Assembly: GCA_046295975.1 (NCBI GenBank) | Contig: JBKBMG010000012.1 | Span: 1-64,000, forward strand | Direction of reading: 5' to 3' | DNA: 64,000 bases | Source: UBA2357 sp046295975 | GTDB lineage: Bacteria > Pseudomonadota > Gammaproteobacteria > Burkholderiales > Rhodocyclaceae | In this document: piece by piece, positions 25,748-35,443 of the stretch | Position numbering within the stretch: the stretch's first letter is position 1 | Layout: each line of letters starts with the position of its first letter | Made by a program: the position numbers and the translations under genes | Notes under the pieces: model-generated | Seen by the model: only the letters and a program-made list of their open reading frames with translations | Databases searched by the model: none | What the model was told of the DNA's origin: nothing

Positions 25748-26680
25748 TCAACCACTCATCAACCCGGCCACACCGAACAAGGCCAGCAGCAGCAGCCACA
25801 ACCAAAGCACCCGCCACACCAGTTGCGCCGCCCGCTGCATGTGCAGGGTATCCGCCTTGTGCCCAGCACCGCCGGTGCCCATTTCGGGACGATCAACGAC
25901 GCAATCCGCGCCGTGAATCGGCAACCCAAGGCGCACGCCGAGCGCACCCGCGCCCGACGCAATGAGTATACCCGACAGCCTGTCCGGCCAAAGCACCGAT
26001 TGCGCCCGCCAGCAATACAACGCATCCTCGAAGTTGCCCAGCACGGAGTAGAACAGCGCCGTCAGCCGTACCGGCAACGCATCGACCCATTCGAAGGCCG
26101 TGTGCGCATGCTGGCCGAAACGGTCGTGATCGCCATCGCCATCCTTACGCCATACGGCCGCCAGATGCGCGCACAACCTATACGCCGCCGCCCCGACCGG
26201 TCCCGGCAACAGCACGAACCAGAAGATCACGCCGAAGGCCTGCCGGTGAGAACCGATCAACAAGGTCTCGATCGCGAGCCTCGCGGTCTCCCCTGAGCCC
26301 ACCGGCTGGCACGCCTCTCCACGCCAGCGCGCCAGCAGTCCTGCCGCCCGCTCGTTGTCACCGGTGCTCAAGGCCAGATGAACATCGGAGAACGCGTCGA
26401 GCACATCGCGAAACCCCATGCAGCCCCACAACACCAGCACCGAGAAGCCGAAGCCCAGCACCCACGATACCGACGACAGCAACCAGTGCACCACCAGCAC
26501 CGCAAGCGAAGCGCCGCCTACGACGATCCACCACGCCCAGCGGCCATTGGCTTCGCCACCGTCGTCGTATTGCCTGCGCCCCCACGCCGCGAGCGACTGC
26601 AGCCCCCCTTGCACGCGTGCGCGCGAAAGTACCCGAAACTGATCGAGGAGCAGCGCAAACACCAATGAAAACAGAGTCAT
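25748..26680 (-). CDS. CobD/CbiB-family membrane protein
   Basis: 310-residue integral membrane protein of the CobD/CbiB (AmpE-like) family, starting MTLFSLVFALLLDQFR at 26680. Family features: FSDVHLALSTGDNERA, RLAIETLLIGSHRQAFGVIFWFVLLPGPVGAAAYR, and helices at both ends. True CobD makes cobinamide phosphate precursors; no cobalamin gene lies nearby, and this betaproteobacterial group near a NUDIX gene has no settled function. Confidence 0.85.
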   Translation of the reverse strand: MTLFSLVFALLLDQFRVLSRARVQGGLQSLAAWGRRQYDDGGEANGRWAWWIVVGGASLAVLVVHWLLSSVSWVLGFGFSVLVLWGCMGFRDVLDAFSDVHLALSTGDNERAAGLLARWRGEACQPVGSGETARLAIETLLIGSHRQAFGVIFWFVLLPGPVGAAAYRLCAHLAAVWRKDGDGDHDRFGQHAHTAFEWVDALPVRLTALFYSVLGNFEDALYCWRAQSVLWPDRLSGILIASGAGALGVRLGLPIHGADCVVDRPEMGTGGAGHKADTLHMQRAAQLVWRVLWLWLLLLALFGVAGLMSG

Positions 26681-26770
26681 ATTCAGATACACCGCTGAGG
26701 CACAACGCACAGAGGATAGCAGGCCTTTCCGGGTGGGAGCCCCCACGCCCTCGGCGAATCCCGGACGGAC

Positions 26771-26845
26771 CTAAACATCGAGCGGCAGAATCGGCCCGCG
26801 CAGGCCCAGGTTCTTCATTGCACGACGCCGCATGGCGATCACCAT
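26771..26845 (-). CDS. Possible 24-residue ORF coupled to the NUDIX gene
   Basis: The ATG at 26845 overlaps the NUDIX stop in a TGATG arrangement that allows translational restart. The product, MVIAMRRRAMKNLGLRGPIL plus PLDV, is short, basic and unlike anything I recognise. It may be chance. Confidence 0.25.
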   Translation of the reverse strand: MVIAMRRRAMKNLGLRGPILPLDV

Positions 26846-27483
26846 CACCGCGCTGCCTCTCCTCGAAGAATCCGCGACATCGACACCAGCATGCCCGCGG
26901 TCGCCCCCCAGATGTAGTACTCCCCATAGGGCATGGCGTAATACTCCCGCATCCGCCCCTGGTATTCCATCCGATGGCGCTGGTGGTTTGCCGGATCCAT
27001 CAGGAAGTCGAGCGGCACTTCGAAGGCTTCTGCCACTTCGAAGGTGTCGAGCCTCAACTCGAGCGGGGCGCGGGTGACGCCCACCACCGGCGTGATCCGG
27101 AATCCAGTCCCCGTGAAGTAATCTGGCAGCGATCCGAGCACATCCACGCACTCGGGCGCCAGTCCGACCTCCTCCCTGGCCTCGCGCAGGGCGGTATCGA
27201 TCACCGACGCATCCAGGTCCTCGGCACGTCCTCCTGGAAAGCTGATCTGCCCGGGATGATGCTTGAGGTGATCGGTACGCCGGGTCAGCAGAACATGGGT
27301 ACCCGCGTCGGAAACCACCAGTGGAATCAACACGGCTGCAGGCTGGAGCGCATCGGCAAGCCCTATCGCGGCGCGCGCCGGCTCGGTCAACTCGGTCAAG
27401 ATTCCCGGCGCACGCCGGCAAGCACGGATGCGCTCCCGCCAGCCGGCCACGGTCGCATCGAATTGATGCTGCGAAGACGTCAT
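26845..27483 (-). CDS. NUDIX hydrolase, CoA pyrophosphatase-like
   Basis: 212-residue NUDIX protein of the NudL/CoA-diphosphatase type. The NUDIX box runs from GGRAEDLD through REAREEVGL, preceded by RTDHLKHHPGQISFPGG, which includes the extra CoA-pyrophosphatase signature. The start at 27483 is one of several possible ATGs (27492 and 27573 also fit); conservation begins well downstream. Confidence 0.88.
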   Translation of the reverse strand: MTSSQHQFDATVAGWRERIRACRRAPGILTELTEPARAAIGLADALQPAAVLIPLVVSDAGTHVLLTRRTDHLKHHPGQISFPGGRAEDLDASVIDTALREAREEVGLAPECVDVLGSLPDYFTGTGFRITPVVGVTRAPLELRLDTFEVAEAFEVPLDFLMDPANHQRHRMEYQGRMREYYAMPYGEYYIWGATAGMLVSMSRILRGEAAR

Positions 27484-27668
27484 CCATTCCATCCAAACAC
27501 AATCGACGAATCCAGCCTGAACGCAAGCCGTCCCGTACACAGCTTGCCACAAGCCGAATCCGCCCCGTACCATCCGCGCGAGCTGACCGCAACGACGCGG
27601 CCGCTCATCGCCGCTCCCGCTGCGCTCGTCGCCATAGCGTTGGCGCTCGCTTCCCCAAGGATGAATAT

Positions 27669-28190
27669 ATGCACATGAAAAAGCTAAATGGCTTCTCTCT
27701 TATCGAGATCATGGTCACGATCGCGATCATCGCGATCCTCATGGGGGTGGGTGTTCCATCCATGATGGGCATGATCGCAGGCAATCGCCTGACTACACAG
27801 ACCAACGATCTGGTTGCGGACATTTCGTTCGCGCGAGCCGAGGCCATCCGGCGCAACCAGTCGGTGACGTTTTGCCGGACGGCAACCGCTACCTCGCATA
27901 CCTGTGCGGACGGGACGACCTGGACACACTGGATTGTAACCAACAACCCGGCGGCGGGCGTGGACGCGAATACCTTGCGGCGCGGATCGCTGTCCAGTGC
28001 CGCCAGCAGCGAGCTCACGCTCAGCAGTACCTTCCCTTCGTCCCGCGTGGTGTTCCGCTCGAACGGCCTGGCTGACGGTGCGGGCTCGCTCCAACTGTGC
28101 AGCAGCCGGGTCAGCAGCGAAAACGTCCGCCTTCTCGACGTAGGGGGCGGAGGACGAGTAACCAATACCAAGCAGAGTGGAACATGTTGA
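27669..28190 (+). CDS. fimT: FimT/GspH-type minor pseudopilin
   Basis: 173-residue minor type IV pilin. Prepilin motif GFSLIEIMVTIAI directly after a short basic leader (MHMKKLN), so cleavage by PilD and methylation are expected; then a GspH-like domain with four cysteines (FCR, HTC, LCS, terminal C). AAGGA at 27657-27661 lies 7 nt before the ATG at 27669. It is the first gene of the minor-pilin operon and overlaps pilV by 7 nt. FimT-like pilins can bind DNA in natural transformation. Confidence 0.92.
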   Translation: MHMKKLNGFSLIEIMVTIAIIAILMGVGVPSMMGMIAGNRLTTQTNDLVADISFARAEAIRRNQSVTFCRTATATSHTCADGTTWTHWIVTNNPAAGVDANTLRRGSLSSAASSELTLSSTFPSSRVVFRSNGLADGAGSLQLCSSRVSSENVRLLDVGGGGRVTNTKQSGTC

Positions 28191-28714
28191 GCACGCCCTT
28201 GGAAACCTGCAGCCGCGTGCTTGCGCGGCACGAACGGAAGCGACAGAACGGCGTCAGCCTGATCGAGGTGCTGGTTGCGATCGTCATCCTGTCTTTCGGC
28301 TTGCTCGGTCTTGCCGGCCTGCAGATGACCGCGTTACGCAGCAACCAGAGCGCCCTGGAGCGCAGCACCGTCGTCATGGAGGCCTACAGCATCCTCGACG
28401 CCATGCGTTCCAACCCTCAGGCGACCAAAGATGGGGAATTCAACGTCGGTTTCGGACCGGTTACCGGCGGTAGTGGTTTCGCCGAACAGCAGATTTTTTC
28501 CTGGCGAAACAGATTGATGGCCAGTCTGGGGCCCGCGGCCACCGGCTCCATCGACTGCTCCGAGATCGCAATCGCCGGTCTGGATGCGGACGTCAGCCCC
28601 ACCGCATGCACCGTAATCATCCGCTGGGACGACTCACGCGGGCTCATCGGCAGCAGCACCCAGAGTTTCACGACGGAAGCCACCATCTCTGCGCCGCCGA
28701 GGGTTGCACCATGA
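28184..28714 (+). CDS. pilV: Minor pilin PilV
   Basis: 176-residue type IV minor pilin: a 24-residue leader, GVSLIEVLVAIVILSFGLLG as the cleaved helix, and the PilV-type MRSNPQA segment. PilV is part of the priming complex that starts pilus assembly and carries PilY1. It begins inside fimT and shares ATGA with pilW. Confidence 0.92.
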   Translation: MLSTPLETCSRVLARHERKRQNGVSLIEVLVAIVILSFGLLGLAGLQMTALRSNQSALERSTVVMEAYSILDAMRSNPQATKDGEFNVGFGPVTGGSGFAEQQIFSWRNRLMASLGPAATGSIDCSEIAIAGLDADVSPTACTVIIRWDDSRGLIGSSTQSFTTEATISAPPRVAP

Positions 28715-29775
28715 GACAGCGCGTTCAACCGAGGCAACGCTTTCAAGCCGTGGCAGGAAACATGTCTTCAAGATACCGATACATAGCGGCTTCCATGACG
28801 ACCGCTCGCGGTTTCACGCTGGTCGAGTTGATGATCGCCATGGTCATTGGTCTGATCGCGCTCATGGGCGTGATCAACATCATGTCCATGAACCGCATGA
28901 ACTACCGCACCACCGACGCCTTGTCGGAGCTTCAGGAGAACGCGCGAACGGCGTTCGAACTCCTCGCGCGGGATATCCGTCAGGCAGGCGATACCGGTTG
29001 TGGCACCATCGATGTGCTGCCGAGCACCGCAGGAATTGGCTCTGGGTGGTGGCAGGACTGGAATCCGCTGGTCGGCTTCGACGGCGGTACCAGCACCGCC
29101 GCTGTAACAACGGGCACGGGTGCCGCTGCGCGTCTTGCCGGGACCCACGCCATCCAGGTGCAGGGCACCGAGAATGGCTGGCCCATTCTCGCGTTCGTCC
29201 CCGCATCGTCGGATGATTCGCCGATTTCCACCTTGGCAGGCAACCCCTTCCGGCAGAACGACGTGGTGATGGTGTGCGATTTCCAGGCGGGCACCCCAGG
29301 CGCATTGTTCGTGGTTCAAAACAGTCCTGCCGGTGGTACGAGCGTCGTCGTCAACCCGACTGGCGCCCTCAACTTCGAGACCAACGGACAACTCGCTCGT
29401 TACTACGCTGCCACCTGGTACGTCGGCGACAACGGTCGGCCTGCAGACGGCGGTCGCTCCCTGTACCGCGTGCGCTACGTCCAGGGCACTGGCGCTTCGC
29501 CAGCAGACGGCAGCCGCATTGTGACCGAGGAACTTCTGCCCGGCGTCTCCGACATGCAGTTCCGGTTCCGGCTCCAGGGCAGCAACGATTTCGTTGCTCC
29601 GGCTACGATCGGTACGGATTGGGATCAGGTTTCCGCCGTCGAGGTCACCCTCGTCATGTGGACAACCCAGGCTGACATTGCCACGGAAGCAGGTCCAAGC
29701 CCAACCATTGGTCCGGACCGTCGACTGCAACGCACCTTCGTCAACATCATCAACTTGCGGAATCGCGAACAATGA
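28711..29775 (+). CDS. pilW: Minor pilin PilW
   Basis: 354 residues with the prepilin helix GFTLVELMIAMVIGLIALMG near residue 33 and the PilW hallmark ARTAFELLARDIRQAG. The leader is long (about 32 residues), so an internal ATG (28762 or 28798) may be the true start; the ATGA overlap with pilV favours 28711. Priming-complex minor pilin with PilV, PilX and FimT. Confidence 0.92.
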   Translation: MRQRVQPRQRFQAVAGNMSSRYRYIAASMTTARGFTLVELMIAMVIGLIALMGVINIMSMNRMNYRTTDALSELQENARTAFELLARDIRQAGDTGCGTIDVLPSTAGIGSGWWQDWNPLVGFDGGTSTAAVTTGTGAAARLAGTHAIQVQGTENGWPILAFVPASSDDSPISTLAGNPFRQNDVVMVCDFQAGTPGALFVVQNSPAGGTSVVVNPTGALNFETNGQLARYYAATWYVGDNGRPADGGRSLYRVRYVQGTGASPADGSRIVTEELLPGVSDMQFRFRLQGSNDFVAPATIGTDWDQVSAVEVTLVMWTTQADIATEAGPSPTIGPDRRLQRTFVNIINLRNREQ

Positions 29776-30362
29776 GACCTCGTCGCGCCTCCTGGCTGCC
29801 CGTTTCCCGCCCACAAGACCAGCGCGGCATCGCGCTCGTCGTGGCCCTGATCCTGCTCGTCATCGCGACCTTGACTGGCATCAGTGGCATTCGCAGCTCC
29901 ACGATGCAGGAACGCATGACCGGCAACATGTACGACCGCTCCATTGCCTTCCAGGCCGCGGAGTCCGCGTTTCTGGCTGCACAAGCGCACCTGGAACTCA
30001 CCGATAGCCACCCGTCCTGGGTCGATTGCACGGAAACGGCGTGCCCTGTCGTTCCAGTCAATGCGTTCTCGTCCACCAATACCTCGGGTTGGATAGACGC
30101 CGAGATCAGCAACTTTCATGTGAATGCAGGGCTGAGCGCCGGGGCGCCCCAGTTTTTCATCCAGCGCCTGGGCGCGGAGGTCGTCAGCAGTGGCGATGCC
30201 CTTGAGTTGGTCCGCAGTGACAACTGCCGTCAGTACGGTGCCAACTGCGAGGGGCTAGGCACCATGAACATGTTCCGCGTCACCGTGCGCAGCGCGACCC
30301 CAACAGCGAACAACGACCGCTCGGTCGTGGTGCTCAGCGGCATCGTTCGCAGAGGCATGTGA
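29772..30362 (+). CDS. pilX: Minor pilin PilX
   Basis: 196 residues. It has the Glu-less PilX start QRGIALVVALILLVIATLTG near residue 17, followed by the family segment MQERMTGNMYDRSIAFQAAESAFLAAQ. PilX caps the priming complex and links to PilY1. It overlaps pilW by 4 nt (ATGA). Confidence 0.93.
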   Translation: MRPRRASWLPVSRPQDQRGIALVVALILLVIATLTGISGIRSSTMQERMTGNMYDRSIAFQAAESAFLAAQAHLELTDSHPSWVDCTETACPVVPVNAFSSTNTSGWIDAEISNFHVNAGLSAGAPQFFIQRLGAEVVSSGDALELVRSDNCRQYGANCEGLGTMNMFRVTVRSATPTANNDRSVVVLSGIVRRGM

Positions 30363-30434
30363 CGCGAACTCGCATCGGCGTAACGCTTAGAAGAAGCTTC
30401 ATCGAACCCAGTCAAATTCGAGACGGACAGTGAA

Positions 30435-33400
30435 ATGAACACCAAGACACCCACCCACTCATCGCAGCGCCCGGCCCGCATCGGCGCGCTCGCCGTCGCG
30501 ATCGCCATCGCATTCCCGTCGCTACCCGTCTGGGCGGAGGTCGAGATCGATCAGATTCCGCTGTCCGTCGCCAAGCCGCCCCCGCCGAACATCCTGTTCA
30601 TCATGGATGATTCGGGGTCCATGGCCTGGCAGCACATGCCGGGTGCTCAAGCAAACTGGGTTGCAGCACCTCCGACCGGCTTGCCTCACCCAACCATTCT
30701 CAAAAATGACATAAGACTTCGTGCAAGCAATGTCAATACGCTGTGGTACAACCCTTCGGTAACTTACACGCCCTGGCTTCAGTGGGACGGCACGTCGTTT
30801 CCTGAGTACGACCCTGCCGAGGAAAATTTACCACGAGACCCTGCGCCGGGTAACCCCATTGCGAGTGGCTCGGTCTCGATCAGACAGACGACGTGGCCAA
30901 CGGTCGATATGGACAACAACCAGACTGGCACAACAGTTCAGGATTGGCGCTTCCGGGGTTTCTACCTGTTAAGGGAAGGTGGGGTAGAAACCAATAACGC
31001 GGATTATGTTCGCTATGAGTTTCGCAGAAACGGTTCTAACTGGGAGATGCGTCAGACCACTCTCAACAGCAGTGGCGCCAACGTAAACGTAACTATGCTC
31101 GGTAGCACGCTCACTTGGCCGGGGGGGGTGACGCGTACAATTGATGAGGAGATCCAGAATTTCGCAAACTGGTTCACCTATTATCGCCTGCGCGCGAATA
31201 TGGCAAAGGCAGCTGCTAGTCGCGCTTTTGCCCCTCTCGGGGAGGAATTCAGAATCGGTTATCGCACCATCTGGAACCGCAACGCACAGAGCTTCGACAT
31301 CCCGGTCAGCAACAACGGCGGACTTTTTACTGGAGACAACAAGTCCGAGTGGTTCTCCAAATTGTTCTCGACGATTGCGAGCCAGGGCACGCCGCTGCGT
31401 CAATCTCTGGACCATGCAGGTCAATACTTCATGGACTCCTCGGCCAGCGGCCCTTATGGACCAGGAACCGGTACTGACCAGTTGAGCTGCCGCCAGAATT
31501 TCACGATCATGACGACCGACGGTTACTGGAACGCCAATCAAGCGGACACCGGGGCCGCGCGAGCGAACGTTGACAATAGCAATGGCGTTGAGATCGTTGG
31601 TGTTGGCAACCCGGCTCCCACCTATACTTACGTCCCGGAGGCGCCCTACCGGGATAGCTGGTCGAACACCCTCGCTGATGTGGCGATGTATTACTGGGTG
31701 ACTGACTTGCGCCCGGACATGAAGAACGACGTCGCCCCAACGTCCTCCAACCCGGCATTCTGGCAACACATGCGGACGTTTGGCGTATCGATTGGTTTGC
31801 AAGGTACCCTGGACCCACAGACCGACCTGCCTGGGCTCACCAATGGCACGATCAGTTGGCCCCAACCGGTGGCAGATCGGCCTACGGCCATCGACGATCT
31901 CTGGCATGCCGCCGTCAACTCGCGCGGCGAGTTCCACGTAGCGAACGACCCAGACGCCTTTGCCAAGGCGCTGACCGACTCACTGGCGCGAATCAAGGGT
32001 GAAGTCGGCGTCGCGAGTGCCGGTGCCGCCAGTTCCACGCAGCTCAACAGTGACACCGCGGCCTACTTTGCAAGCTATAACCCCAATTTCTGGTCCGGTC
32101 AGATCACGGCGCGTCAGTTCGACCCGGGCACGATGCGATACGCTGCAACCGAGCCCATACTCGCGTCCAACGCGCTGCCGGCCTGGAACGCACGTAACAT
32201 CCGCTTTAACAACAGCGGTGTGCTCACGCCTTTCACTGCAGCCAACCTGAGCGGGGCGTTTTCGGCCAATGGCACCTTGAACACCGAGATCGTAGAGTAT
32301 TTGAGAGGCAATCAGGCACTCGAGAAGAGCCAGGCCAACCCCGCGGGTAAATTCCGCGAGCGCGACACGCCGCTGCCGACGTTCGTGCATTCCCAGATCG
32401 TATATGTCGGCGAGGCCAACGCCAACTTCTACGCTGGCTCCACCTTCGAAGGGGCGGGCAGCTACCCCGATTTCGTCGAGACCACCAAATCCCGGAACCC
32501 GGTTTTGTACGTCGGTGGAAATGGCGGCATGCTGCATGCCTTCGACGCCGAGACGCTGCGAGAGGTCTTCGCCTTCGTGCCGGCCTACTCGATTGCGCAT
32601 GGCATGGGGGATCTGGCCGATCCGGATTACCAGCACCGCTACTTCGTCGACGGCGAACTGACCGTCGCAGATATCTACGACACCACGCGCAATGCCTGGC
32701 GCTCCATTCTGATCGGCACCATGGGCCGCGGCGGCCGAGGCGTGTTTGCGCTGGATGTCACCAACCCGGATGCCATCTCTTTCCTCTGGGAGCGTTCCTA
32801 CCAGTCCCACCCCGCCATGGGCAACAACCTGGGCAAGCCAATCGTCGCCCAGGTGGCAGAGGGTGACTGGCGCGTGCTGATGGGTAATGGCCCCAACAGC
32901 GATGGCGACAACGCGGCATTGATCATGATCGGTGCGCTGGACGGCAACGTCACCGTGGTGGATACCGGCGCCAGTGGCAATAATGGCCTGACCGCGGTCC
33001 GTGCCTGGGACTCGAGTGGCATCGCCGAGCAACAGGCCGGCGATGGTTTTGCGGACACCGCATATGCGGGCGATCTGCGCGGTAACGTCTGGCGTTTCAG
33101 CAATCTCCAGGAATCCACCCCTACGGTGCATCGCGTGTTTACCACCAGTGACAGTAACGGTAACCGCCAGCCGATCACGGCAGCCCCAATGGTCGCGCTC
33201 GAACCGCAGCCAGGCGCCGCAAAACGGACATGGGTGTTCGTCGGAACCGGCCAGTATCTGAACGAGACCGATCAAGCAAACCAACAGGTGCAAACTTGGT
33301 ACGGGCTGATCGACGAAGGCAACAACACCATCGGTGATCGTTCCGCCAATCTCGAGCAGCGCCGCATCACCTCGCAGGAGGATTTGTCGGGGCGGCCGGT

Positions 33401-33866
33401 CCGGATGCTGGAAACAGGCAGCAAGATCGCCAATGGCACCTATGGCTGGTACATCGACCTGATCGTCGGTTCAGGCAACCCCGAAGGCGAGCGCATGCTG
33501 GCACCCAACTTCATCGCCAACGGCATGCTGCTGGGGACCACCTTTATTCCGGACGCCAGCGACCCCTGCCAACCCTCTGGCCGTGGCTTCCTCTGGGCGA
33601 TCAATCCCTTTACCGGCGGACGCCTGAACCAGCTCGTGTTCGACGTGAACTCCGACGGGATTCGCAACGACTATGTCGGGGGGATTCCTCCGAGTGGCAT
33701 GCAGATCAGCGGGGGTGCGGGCGTGGCGACGTCCAATCCGGCGTTCGCGATCGGTGGCTCGGGTACCGGTAGCGGTATCTTCCTGCCCGACGAATTCGTG
33801 CAACTCTTCCCGGAAGAGTTCAAGGGAGCGCGTCGCGACAGTTGGCGTGAGGTTCTTGGGGATTGA
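30435..33866 (+). CDS. pilY1: PilY1, type IV pilus tip adhesin
   Basis: 1143-residue PilY1/PilC homologue. It has a signal peptide and then an N-terminal von Willebrand A-like domain with the MIDAS start FIMDDSGSMAW near residues 56-66. The C-terminal PilY beta-propeller includes GGMLHAFDAETL and calcium-loop motifs such as DVNSDGIRND near residue 1070. PilY1 sits at the pilus tip, controls extension and retraction in a calcium-dependent way and mediates adhesion and surface sensing. The stretch 30660-31600 is clearly more AT-rich than its surroundings. Overlaps pilE by 4 nt. Confidence 0.94.
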   Translation: MNTKTPTHSSQRPARIGALAVAIAIAFPSLPVWAEVEIDQIPLSVAKPPPPNILFIMDDSGSMAWQHMPGAQANWVAAPPTGLPHPTILKNDIRLRASNVNTLWYNPSVTYTPWLQWDGTSFPEYDPAEENLPRDPAPGNPIASGSVSIRQTTWPTVDMDNNQTGTTVQDWRFRGFYLLREGGVETNNADYVRYEFRRNGSNWEMRQTTLNSSGANVNVTMLGSTLTWPGGVTRTIDEEIQNFANWFTYYRLRANMAKAAASRAFAPLGEEFRIGYRTIWNRNAQSFDIPVSNNGGLFTGDNKSEWFSKLFSTIASQGTPLRQSLDHAGQYFMDSSASGPYGPGTGTDQLSCRQNFTIMTTDGYWNANQADTGAARANVDNSNGVEIVGVGNPAPTYTYVPEAPYRDSWSNTLADVAMYYWVTDLRPDMKNDVAPTSSNPAFWQHMRTFGVSIGLQGTLDPQTDLPGLTNGTISWPQPVADRPTAIDDLWHAAVNSRGEFHVANDPDAFAKALTDSLARIKGEVGVASAGAASSTQLNSDTAAYFASYNPNFWSGQITARQFDPGTMRYAATEPILASNALPAWNARNIRFNNSGVLTPFTAANLSGAFSANGTLNTEIVEYLRGNQALEKSQANPAGKFRERDTPLPTFVHSQIVYVGEANANFYAGSTFEGAGSYPDFVETTKSRNPVLYVGGNGGMLHAFDAETLREVFAFVPAYSIAHGMGDLADPDYQHRYFVDGELTVADIYDTTRNAWRSILIGTMGRGGRGVFALDVTNPDAISFLWERSYQSHPAMGNNLGKPIVAQVAEGDWRVLMGNGPNSDGDNAALIMIGALDGNVTVVDTGASGNNGLTAVRAWDSSGIAEQQAGDGFADTAYAGDLRGNVWRFSNLQESTPTVHRVFTTSDSNGNRQPITAAPMVALEPQPGAAKRTWVFVGTGQYLNETDQANQQVQTWYGLIDEGNNTIGDRSANLEQRRITSQEDLSGRPVRMLETGSKIANGTYGWYIDLIVGSGNPEGERMLAPNFIANGMLLGTTFIPDASDPCQPSGRGFLWAINPFTGGRLNQLVFDVNSDGIRNDYVGGIPPSGMQISGGAGVATSNPAFAIGGSGTGSGIFLPDEFVQLFPEEFKGARRDSWREVLGD

Positions 33867-34318
33867 TGATGACCGTATCGATGGTTCAAGCCGTGCGCGC
33901 AAACCGCAGCGCCAAGAGTCCTGCGCGACGTTCCAGCGGGGGATTCACCCTGATCGAGTTGATGATCGTGGTGGCGATCATCGGCCTCCTCGCGAGCATC
34001 GCGCTGCCCGCCTACAACAGCTACGTGATGCGGGGCTATCGGGCGACCGCTAAGGCGTGCATATCCGAACACGCCCAGGCGATGGAGCGTTGGTATACCA
34101 GCAACCTCACCTATACCGGCGCCAATCCCGTTCTCGGCTGCAGGACCGAGTCCAACATGGGCAGCCGCTACAACTTCGTGCTGGCCGTCACGGGCGGTGG
34201 CAGCGGCTACACCATTACTGCCAACCCCACTGCTGCCCAGGCAGACACGGAATGCGGTGCGCTGAGCATGACGCACACCGGTACGAAGAGCGCCAATGAT
34301 CCCAACAAATGCTGGTGA
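33863..34318 (+). CDS. pilE: Type IV pilin-like protein PilE (minor pilin)
   Basis: 151 residues, PilE class: prepilin motif GFTLIELMIVVAIIGLLASI after a basic leader of about 26 residues, then RGYRATAKACISEHAQAMERWY and a C-terminal disulfide region (C...ECGALSM...NKCW). In this position PilE is usually a minor pilin of the PilY1 operon rather than the major subunit. It starts in an ATGA overlap with pilY1, and an internal ATG at 33866 is equally possible. A terminator follows. Confidence 0.92.
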   Translation: MMMTVSMVQAVRANRSAKSPARRSSGGFTLIELMIVVAIIGLLASIALPAYNSYVMRGYRATAKACISEHAQAMERWYTSNLTYTGANPVLGCRTESNMGSRYNFVLAVTGGGSGYTITANPTAAQADTECGALSMTHTGTKSANDPNKCW

Positions 34319-34345
34319 TTTGGCGTAGGCGATAGCGTAAATGAG

Positions 34346-34380
34346 ATGCCCCAGGCCTGCGCCTGGGGTATTTCGTTTTT
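34346..34380 (+). terminator. Rho-independent terminator of the minor-pilin operon
   Basis: CCCCAGGC (34349-34356) pairs with GCCTGGGG (34361-34368) around a CTGC loop, extended by A-T and G-T pairs, and is followed by TTTCGTTTTT. It lies about 30 nt after the pilE stop. Confidence 0.85.
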
Positions 34381-34567
34381 GGCGCGTCGATTACGTGGCG
34401 CCATACCGCAGACGCCCCCTCTCCACCGCCATCGAAGCATTCCGACCTTCGATGACGTTGTCCATCGTTGGTGACAATCGCGGTTTCTCTTGCAAGCCGC
34501 CATGAACCGTGGCCCCTCAGGCATCGTGGTGATACCATCGTGCTCCCCCGTCCACAGAGTTCGTCCA

Positions 34568-35416
34568 ATGAGACTCCCCGATCCGCTCCGTATCGAGATC
34601 CAGCGCAATGTGGCTGCGGCCCTCGCCGAAGACGTCGGCGTCGGCGACCTGACCGCGCAGTTGATCTCCGCCGATACCGACGCGCGCGGGCGGGTGATCA
34701 CGCGGGAAGCGGCGGTCGTGTGCGGTACGGCCTGGTTCGACGCCGCCTTTGCCGCGCTGGATCCGGATGCGTCGGTGATCTGGCACGTGCGCGATGGCGA
34801 GTCCGTCAGCCCCGATCAGGTGTTGTGTGATATCGAAGCACCGGCCCGCGTGCTGCTGACTGCGGAGCGTAGCGCACTCAACTTTCTGCAACTGCTGTCG
34901 GCCACCGCCACCGTTACACGTCGCTTCGTCGAAGCGGTGGACGGCACCGGCGCGCGTATCGTCGATACCCGCAAAACCCTGCCCGGCCTGCGTCTGGCGC
35001 AGAAGTACGCGGTCGCCGTGGGCGGCGGCACCAATCACCGCATCGGACTCTACGATGGCATTCTGATCAAGGAAAACCACATCATTGCCGCCGGCAGCAT
35101 CGCCAAAGTTCTCGCCGACGCGCAACGCATCGTACCGAGTGGCGCGTTCATCGAGATCGAGGTCGAGAACCTAGAGCAGTTGCGCGAGGCTTTGGCGGCC
35201 GGCGCCAGCATGATCCTGCTCGACAACATGGACTTGGAGACCATGCGCGAGGCCGTGAAGATCACGGCCGGTCGGGCGGCGCTCGAAGCATCCGGCGGCG
35301 TGAACCTGGAGCGCGTTCGGGCGATCGCGGAAACGGGGGTCAACCGCATTTCCATCGGCAGCCTGACCAAGGATGTGCGCGCGCTGGATCTGTCGCTTCG
35401 CCACGTCGAGGCCTGA
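34568..35416 (+). CDS. nadC: Nicotinate-nucleotide pyrophosphorylase (carboxylating)
   Basis: Quinolinate phosphoribosyltransferase of NAD synthesis; 282 residues. Typical motifs: EDVGVGDLT at the N-terminus, NFLQLLSATAT, DTRKTLPGLR (phosphate/quinolinate binding), KENHI and IEVEVENLEQ. The ATG at 34568 gives the family-typical N-terminus; the frame is open to 34490 without conservation. Confidence 0.96.
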   Translation: MRLPDPLRIEIQRNVAAALAEDVGVGDLTAQLISADTDARGRVITREAAVVCGTAWFDAAFAALDPDASVIWHVRDGESVSPDQVLCDIEAPARVLLTAERSALNFLQLLSATATVTRRFVEAVDGTGARIVDTRKTLPGLRLAQKYAVAVGGGTNHRIGLYDGILIKENHIIAAGSIAKVLADAQRIVPSGAFIEIEVENLEQLREALAAGASMILLDNMDLETMREAVKITAGRAALEASGGVNLERVRAIAETGVNRISIGSLTKDVRALDLSLRHVEA

Positions 35417-35443
35417 TCACGTCATTCGTCCGTTTGGTTCGCG

